From positions 1 to 6,567 of the forward strand of contig JANXQX010000220.1 in the NCBI GenBank assembly GCA_025353305.1: DNA of 6,567 nt. The letters are read 5' to 3'. Position numbers and translations under genes: made by a program. A model generated the notes under the pieces. The model did not search any database, was not told the DNA's origin, and saw nothing but the letters and a program-made list of their open reading frames with translations. The DNA comes from Holophagaceae bacterium. Its GTDB lineage: Bacteria; Acidobacteriota; Holophagae; Holophagales; Holophagaceae. Positions 1 through 3,669 of the stretch are shown here, one piece after another (within the stretch, counting starts at the first letter, position 1; each line of letters begins with the position of its first letter).

Positions 1-31
1 AAAAAAGCGCCCAACGGGGCGCCTTTTTTTT
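1..31. terminator. Bidirectional intrinsic terminator
   Basis: A 6-bp perfect GC stem (7-12 with 17-22, loop 13-16) is flanked by six A on the left and eight T on the right. It can therefore end transcription in either direction. On the minus strand it lies directly after a tRNA-like CCA end (31-53). On the plus strand it would end a gene lying left of the window. Confidence 0.85.
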
Positions 32-53
32 GGCGGGGCTGACGGGGCTCGAA
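31..53 (-). other. tRNA 3'-end-like remnant (T-loop to CCA)
   Basis: Read on the minus strand, this stretch has the exact spacing of a tRNA 3' end: a T-loop TTCGAGC, five bases CCCGT, seven bases CAGCCCC for the acceptor, discriminator G, then CCA. The intrinsic terminator at 1-31 follows directly. The bases before the T-loop (CTCATA) cannot form the 5' T-stem. No D-arm, anticodon arm or matching 5' acceptor (GGGGCTG) lies upstream, so this is not a working tRNA. It could be a tRNA gene disrupted by the adjoining repeat, or a duplicated tRNA end such as an integration footprint. Chance similarity remains possible. Confidence 0.45.
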
Positions 54-138
54 TATGAGCATTGCTCGCAGGTAGCGGTAGCGTAGGGCGCGCAAGCGAC
101 CGCAGCGTAAAGCCGCGTGCGAGCAATGCCATCGGCCC
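36..138 (-). repeat. Intergenic repeat, copy 1 (short form)
   Basis: This is the short copy of a repeat found again at 243-394. Its first 37 bp (36-72) are identical to 243-279, and its last 17 bp (122-138) are identical to 378-394. The interior aligns with copy 2 from the 122 side with mostly transition differences, but it lacks about 49 bp near 73-78. Bases 59-70 and 118-129 are a perfect 12-bp inverted repeat, so the RNA or single strand could fold into a long hairpin. The outer end overlaps the tRNA-like sequence. No protein is likely here; open frames across it are non-coding. Confidence 0.8.
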
Positions 139-242
139 GGAGCGTCTGCGCCAATCAGCGCGACCGCAGGTCGTGCCCTTAGAAAATCAGACGAGGAGGG
201 GAGCCCCGGCAGCTCTGGTGGGTCGCGGTGGTAAACGGAGGA
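139..242. other. Spacer between the two repeat copies
   Basis: No gene is visible. The one clear structure is a hairpin at 158-176: eight pairs including one G-U, with a GCA loop. It has no T-tract, so it is not an intrinsic terminator on either strand. A smaller dyad (GAGC/GCTC) lies at 200-214. The spacer may be part of a larger repeat unit, but only one copy is present in the window. Confidence 0.4.
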
Positions 243-394
243 GGGCTGACGGGGCTCGAATATGAGCATTGCTCGCAGGCTGACTCGGCCTGCGGCCTTG
301 CAAAGCCGTTCTCAGTCGCGTCGCGAATGATGCGGTGGCGAAGGACGTGCAAAGACTGCAGTGCAATGCTGCCTACAAGCAATGCCATCGGCCC
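243..394 (-). repeat. Intergenic repeat, copy 2 (long form)
   Basis: This is the 152-bp copy of the repeat at 36-138. It keeps the shared 37-bp end (243-279) with the tRNA-like T-loop-to-acceptor motif, but it departs from copy 1 before the discriminator and CCA. The terminal dyad is weaker than in copy 1: 8 contiguous pairs between 266-273 and 378-385. It also holds a short internal inverted repeat (275-280 with 288-293). About 49 bp inside are absent from copy 1. Orientation is given by the tRNA-like strand. I see no protein family in its reading frames. Confidence 0.8.
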
Positions 395-465
395 AGCCCG
401 CCCGTTCCAAATCATCCCAAGGCATTTCCTCCTTTAGGCGATAGACTGGAAGGCTTGGAACATCT
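395..465 (+). promoter_or_regulatory. Leader upstream of der
   Basis: This 71-bp stretch lies between the repeat and the der ATG. It should hold the der promoter unless that lies within the repeat, but no good -35/-10 pair is visible; TAGACT at 442-447 is only a poor -10 match. Ribosome-binding candidates are GGAAGG at 448-453 (12-nt spacing) and GGAA at 457-460 (5-nt spacing), both weak. Bases 428-435 are complementary to a Shine-Dalgarno sequence. Confidence 0.3.
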
Positions 466-2046
466 ATGAAACTCCCCCTAGTCGCCCTTTGCGGACGCCC
501 CAATGTGGGCAAGTCCACCCTTTTCAACCGGCTCACCCGAAGCCGGGCGGCCCTCGTGCATGATCTCCCGGGCATGACCCGGGACCGCAGCTATGGCCGC
601 GTGACCTGCCTTTCGGAAGAAGGCGACCCCGAAGAAGTCTTCGAGCTGGTGGACACCGGCGGGCTGGATTTCGAGGGTGACGACGTCATCACGGCGGGCA
701 TCACGCGAATGGCCAACGCCGCCCTGGCCGAAGCTCATGCGGTGGTGCTCCTGGTGGATGGCCACGATGGTTGCACCACGGGTGACGAAGAAATCGCGCA
801 GCGTCTGTTGAAGCAGGGCAAGCCGGTAATCCTGGTCGTGAACAAAGTGGACGGCATGAAGGGCGGCGCGCCGGATGGCGCCTTCTACTCACTGGGATTT
901 GAGGAAATCCTGGGCATTTCCGCCAGCCATGGCAGCGGCGTGGCTGAACTGCTGGAGGCCATCCGCACCCGCCTGCCTTTCCATCGCACACCGGAAGAAG
1001 CCGAGCATCATGAGTTGGATGAAGAGCTGCGCTTCGCCATCATCGGCAGGCCTAACGTGGGTAAAAGCTCCCTCGCCAACCGTCTGCTGGGTTACGAACG
1101 CAGCCTGGTGAGCGATGTGGCTGGCACCACCCGAGACACCGTGGACACGGTATTCACGGTGGAGGACCAGGTCTATCGCCTGATTGATACCGCGGGCATC
1201 CGCCGCAAGGGCAAGACCCACGAGGGCGCCGAGAAGCTCTCCATTCTGAAAGCCAAGCAGGCCATGGCTCGCGCCGATGTTTCCCTCTTGCTGATTGATG
1301 CAGTGGAAGGTGTGACCCATCAGGATGCGGTGATCGCGGGCTACGCCCACGAGGCGGGCGCCGCGGTGATCCTGGTGGTGAATAAATGGGATCTGGTCGA
1401 AAAGGATGGCTACACGTCCCTGGCCATGGAGGACAGGATCCGCCAGGACCTTGGGTTCCTGGCCCACGCGCCGATGATCTTCATTTCGGCCTTGAGCGGC
1501 CAGCGCGTGTCAAAGCTCTTCGCCCACATCCGCGAAGTGGCCGCCACCCACGCCCTCCGGATCCCCACGAGCAAGCTCAACGCCTTCTTGAAGGGTTGCG
1601 TGGACGCCATGAGCCCCCACATGGTGGAAGGCAAACTGCCCAAGCTTTATTTCATGGTCCAGGTCGGCATGCGCCCACCGAGCTTCGTCATCAAGACCAA
1701 CACCGACCGTGGCCTGCACTTCAGCTATGTGCGCTACCTGGAAAACCGCCTGCGGGAAGTGTTCGGTTTCATCGGCACACCCATCCGCCTGAGCATCCAA
1801 AAGAAACAAAAGGGCGACGAACCCCCACTCGAGGAAGCCAAGGTGCGGCGCATCCTCGATCCCGGCGAAGGCCTGAAACCGGGCTTCCGCAACGAGGCTT
1901 TCCGTGGTCAGAAAGAGGAAAAAGCTAAACCGAAGGTGAAGCGCAAGGTTGTGGAAAAGCCTAAGCCCGCCGCCAAGCAGGCGCCCAAAAAAGGGAAGGA
2001 CCTGCCCCGGAAACGGGTGCGGCAGAAATCCATGAAGCGGGGATAG
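466..2046 (+). CDS. der: Ribosome biogenesis GTPase Der (EngA)
   Basis: Der is an essential GTPase with two tandem G domains that assists assembly of the 50S ribosomal subunit in the cytoplasm. The first G domain shows GRPNVGKS at 10-17, switch Thr38, DTGG at 63-66, NKVD at 126-129 and SAS at 152-154. The second shows GRPNVGKS at 194-201, GTTRD at 220-224, DTAG at 241-244, NKWD at 306-309 and SAL at 341-343. A KH-like RNA-binding domain follows at about 358-447. The start is well fixed because the P-loop begins nine residues in, as is usual for the family. At 526 residues it is longer than many Der proteins (about 435-490). The extra length is a tail from about 448, whose last 45 residues include 20 Lys or Arg. 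All G-motif residues are intact, so it should be active. No intrinsic terminator follows it. Confidence 0.97.
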   Translation: MKLPLVALCGRPNVGKSTLFNRLTRSRAALVHDLPGMTRDRSYGRVTCLSEEGDPEEVFELVDTGGLDFEGDDVITAGITRMANAALAEAHAVVLLVDGHDGCTTGDEEIAQRLLKQGKPVILVVNKVDGMKGGAPDGAFYSLGFEEILGISASHGSGVAELLEAIRTRLPFHRTPEEAEHHELDEELRFAIIGRPNVGKSSLANRLLGYERSLVSDVAGTTRDTVDTVFTVEDQVYRLIDTAGIRRKGKTHEGAEKLSILKAKQAMARADVSLLLIDAVEGVTHQDAVIAGYAHEAGAAVILVVNKWDLVEKDGYTSLAMEDRIRQDLGFLAHAPMIFISALSGQRVSKLFAHIREVAATHALRIPTSKLNAFLKGCVDAMSPHMVEGKLPKLYFMVQVGMRPPSFVIKTNTDRGLHFSYVRYLENRLREVFGFIGTPIRLSIQKKQKGDEPPLEEAKVRRILDPGEGLKPGFRNEAFRGQKEEKAKPKVKRKVVEKPKPAAKQAPKKGKDLPRKRVRQKSMKRG

Positions 2047-2066
2047 GCCCAGAAAAAACATTAACC

Positions 2067-2094
2067 TTGATGCATCCCAGTTCGCAGGTATTGT
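2067..2094 (+). promoter_or_regulatory. Possible weak sigma70-type promoter
   Basis: TTGATG at 2067-2072 (4 of 6 to TTGACA) and TATTGT at 2089-2094 (4 of 6 to TATAAT) are 16 bp apart in the gap after der. Transcription would begin near 2101, just ahead of the preferred ATG at 2118. If real, the in-frame TTG/ATG codons at 2067 and 2070 would be promoter bases rather than start codons. The match is modest and may be chance. Confidence 0.25.
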
Positions 2095-2107
2095 TGGGCC
2101 AGATTTA

Positions 2108-2112
2108 CAGGA
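2108..2112 (+). promoter_or_regulatory. Ribosome binding site choosing the ATG at 2118
   Basis: CAGGA lies 5 nt ahead of the ATG at 2118. The upstream in-frame TTG (2067) and ATG (2070) have only an A-rich stretch before them and no Shine-Dalgarno match. Starting at 2118 also puts the signal peptide exactly at the N-terminus. Confidence 0.6.
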
Positions 2113-2117
2113 ACACC

Positions 2118-3374
2118 ATGCGCATTGCTATAACTGGTCTGATGTGTCTCATCGCTGCTGGCCTTTGCGCCCAGGATCATCCGGTGCTGATCAGAGCCGC
2201 ACGGATGCTCGATGTGCGCACCGGAAAAATCATCTCGCCGGCTCAGTTGTGGGTGAAGGATGGGCGCATCCAAGGCGGCGAAGCGCCCGCCGGCGCGGAA
2301 GTCATCGACCTGGGTGACCGCACGCTCCTGCCGGGCTTAATCGATTGCCACGTGCATCTCACAATCCTGGCGGGCCTGACGGAAATCACACAGCTCAAAC
2401 ATTCCAAGGCCAGCCAGGTAATCGATGGCGTGGTGAACGCTAAAAAAGTCTTGCAGGCCGGCTTCACCACAGTCCGGGATTGTGGCAGCCCCACGAATTT
2501 TGGCGACGTGGCATTGCGGGATGCCATCAACCTCGGCGAGATCGAGGGCCCTCACCTTTTCGTGTCCGGCGGCGCTATTTCCATCACCGGTGGCCACGGC
2601 GACACCAACGGGTTCCCTTGCGACATCCACTTTGATTCGATCAATCTCGTGGATTCCCCCGAGCAGGCCGTGCGCACCGTTCGCGAGTGGCGGAAGCGCG
2701 GCGTGGACCAGATCAAGATCATGGCCACCGGCGGCGTGCTTTCGAACCACGATGATCCTGGCGCGCCGAGTTTTTCGCCTGAAGAATTCCGCGCCATCGT
2801 TCAGGAAGCCAACCGCCGGGGCATGGATGTCTGCGCCCATGCGCATAGTGACAAGGGTATTCTGGAGGCCACCCTGGCTGGCGTTCGCAGCATTGAACAT
2901 GGTTCCCTGCTCAGTCCCGCGACGGCTGCCGAGATGAAGAAGCGCGGCACCTTTCTGGTGCCCACCCTTTATGCGTTGGAATCCATCCTGCTGCCAGGGA
3001 ATCCGCTTCATATCCCCGAAGGCAGCCTCGCCAAAGCACGCGCCCTGCTGCCGCTGCGCCGCGCTGGCTTCAAGGCCACGCTGGACGCCGGAATCCCCGT
3101 GGCCTACGGCACAGATATCGGAGTGTTTCCCCACGAGCAGGCGGCTTTCGATTTCCGGTATCTCGTGAGCTATGGCATGACGCCGCTCCAGGCCATCCAA
3201 AGCGCTACATTGACAGCCTCGCAACTGCTGCGTTTGGAAGACCGCGCGGGAACTTTGCAACCCGGCAAGTGGGCGGACATCATCGCAGTGGAGGGAAACC
3301 CTCTGAATGATGTTGGAACACTTGAACACGTGAGCTTCGTCATGAAAGAGGGACGTATTTCCAAACATCCATGA
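2118..3374 (+). CDS. Exported metal-dependent amidohydrolase (imidazolonepropionase/Xaa-Pro dipeptidase-like)
   Basis: This is a 418-residue member of the amidohydrolase superfamily, which hydrolyses amide or peptide-type bonds with one or two metal ions in a TIM barrel. The metal-site pattern is complete: HVH (His78, His80) in LPGLIDCHVHL, Lys200 in QIKIMATGG, His241 in CAHAH, His261 in SIEHGS, and Asp333 in YGTDIG. The small beta domain is formed by about 22-70 and by the C-terminal stretch after about 378 (AGTLQPGKWADI). Residues 1-19 form a Sec signal peptide with likely cleavage after LCA; Leu precedes the Cys, so it is not a good lipobox. The protein is therefore probably periplasmic or secreted. 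The family includes prolidase-like dipeptidases, and substrate cannot be told from sequence. An in-frame extension to 2067 is possible but would bury the signal peptide. der lies 71 bp upstream. Confidence 0.9.
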   Translation: MRIAITGLMCLIAAGLCAQDHPVLIRAARMLDVRTGKIISPAQLWVKDGRIQGGEAPAGAEVIDLGDRTLLPGLIDCHVHLTILAGLTEITQLKHSKASQVIDGVVNAKKVLQAGFTTVRDCGSPTNFGDVALRDAINLGEIEGPHLFVSGGAISITGGHGDTNGFPCDIHFDSINLVDSPEQAVRTVREWRKRGVDQIKIMATGGVLSNHDDPGAPSFSPEEFRAIVQEANRRGMDVCAHAHSDKGILEATLAGVRSIEHGSLLSPATAAEMKKRGTFLVPTLYALESILLPGNPLHIPEGSLAKARALLPLRRAGFKATLDAGIPVAYGTDIGVFPHEQAAFDFRYLVSYGMTPLQAIQSATLTASQLLRLEDRAGTLQPGKWADIIAVEGNPLNDVGTLEHVSFVMKEGRISKHP

Positions 3375-3490
3375 TGAAATTCGAAAAAATTTTATCGTTA
3401 TTTTCCAATTTGAATTCATGATATTAAAAAACCTATCTGAGATAACCATTGAATGAAAATGAATTTCTATAAAATTAACAATACTTAACT
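3375..3490. promoter_or_regulatory. AT-rich intergenic island with candidate promoter
   Basis: By hand count only 24 of these 116 bases are G or C (about 21%), in sharp contrast to the GC-rich genes on both sides. It contains TATAAA at 3468-3473, a possible -10. TTGAAT at 3449-3454 is only 13 bp upstream, too close for a standard -35. A perfect 5-1-5 palindrome (TATCT-G-AGATA) lies at 3434-3444 and could be an operator. An imperfect AT-rich dyad pairs 3373-3381 with 3412-3419. No classical GC-stem terminator follows the amidohydrolase. The likely role is the promoter region of the protease, possibly bound by an AT-preferring nucleoid protein; this is inference. Confidence 0.45.
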
Positions 3491-3507
3491 AGGCCCTGAA
3501 ATGTGAC

Positions 3508-3536
3508 AGCGGGATGGTTGTCTTCGAAACCCCGCT
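3508..3536 (+). promoter_or_regulatory. Hairpin 1 of the protease leader
   Basis: AGCGGG at 3508-3513 pairs with CCCGCT at 3531-3536. The stem continues as GTT (3517-3519) with AAC (3528-3530) across a 3-nt bulge, with an 8-nt loop. No T-tract follows, so it is not an intrinsic terminator. It is the first of several folds in the untranslated leader. Confidence 0.45.
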
Positions 3537-3550
3537 CCTTCTCACAGTTT

Positions 3551-3579
3551 GGTCCACGGAAACCCATTTTTGGGTGGCC
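3551..3579 (+). promoter_or_regulatory. Hairpin 2 of the protease leader
   Basis: The outer stem GGTCC (3551-3555) pairs with GGCC (3576-3579) around one bulged T. An ACGGAA internal loop follows, then the inner stem ACCCA (3562-3566) with TGGGT (3571-3575) and a four-T loop. A stem, internal loop and stem of this kind resembles a structured RNA, but it does not match a riboswitch I can name. Confidence 0.4.
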
Positions 3580-3601
3580 GGAGTGATCGCAGGCCCGACC
3601 C

Positions 3602-3638
3602 GGCCGCTTTGAGAAAGAAGCGGACTGTACTCGCGGCC
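3602..3638 (+). promoter_or_regulatory. Mutually exclusive hairpins in the protease leader
   Basis: Two perfect 6-bp stems compete for the same bases. CCGCTT (3604-3609) can pair with AAGCGG (3618-3623), or GGCCGC (3602-3607) can pair with GCGGCC (3633-3638). GGCCT (3635-3639) can also pair with AGGCC (3591-3595). Alternative pairing just ahead of a ribosome binding site is the layout of a switch, though none has been demonstrated here. Confidence 0.35.
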
Positions 3639-3647
3639 TAAACCTTC

Positions 3648-3663
3648 CTCCTCTTTTAAGGAG
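3648..3663 (+). promoter_or_regulatory. Strong Shine-Dalgarno of the M4 protease within a small hairpin
   Basis: AAGGAG at 3658-3663 is 6 nt ahead of the ATG at 3670, an almost ideal ribosome binding site that fixes the start. CTCCT at 3648-3652 can pair with AGGAG at 3659-3663 across a 6-nt loop and would hide the site from the ribosome. A 5-bp stem is weak alone, so any control would need the upstream folds or another factor. Confidence 0.6.
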
Positions 3664-3669
3664 TTGCCA

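Noticed and set aside
158..176. Strong hairpin in the repeat spacer as a terminator
   Set aside because: There is no T-tract on either strand next to the stem.
62..437. Several open frames of 67-87 codons on both strands in the left 440 bp
   Set aside because: They cross the repeat copies and the spacer, lack convincing ribosome binding sites and known motifs, and overlap each other. They are best explained as chance frames in GC-rich repeat DNA.
889..2061. Minus-strand frames of 192 and 183 codons opposite der
   Set aside because: They are antisense shadows of a well conserved gene and carry no motif.
2067..2117. A 17-residue N-terminal extension of the amidohydrolase from TTG 2067 or ATG 2070
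   Set aside because: It has no ribosome binding site and would place a typical signal peptide internally. The ATG at 2118 has CAGGA at 5-nt spacing.
3373..3419. AT-rich dyad after the amidohydrolase as a terminator
   Set aside because: The stem is imperfect and almost entirely A-T, and it has no GC core followed by a T-run.
2337..3449. A 370-codon frame on the minus strand opposite the amidohydrolase
   Set aside because: It lies almost wholly antisense to a gene with a complete set of metal-site motifs. It arises from GC-rich third codon positions, and its own translation shows no recognisable domain.
3635..3644. GGCCTAAACC, a 10-nt match to part of the c-di-GMP-I (GEMM) riboswitch
   Set aside because: The other conserved pieces of that class (the GGGCAAACC segment, the GACGCAAAGCC segment and the tetraloop receptor with GGGGTTACCG) are missing or out of order, so the match looks like chance.
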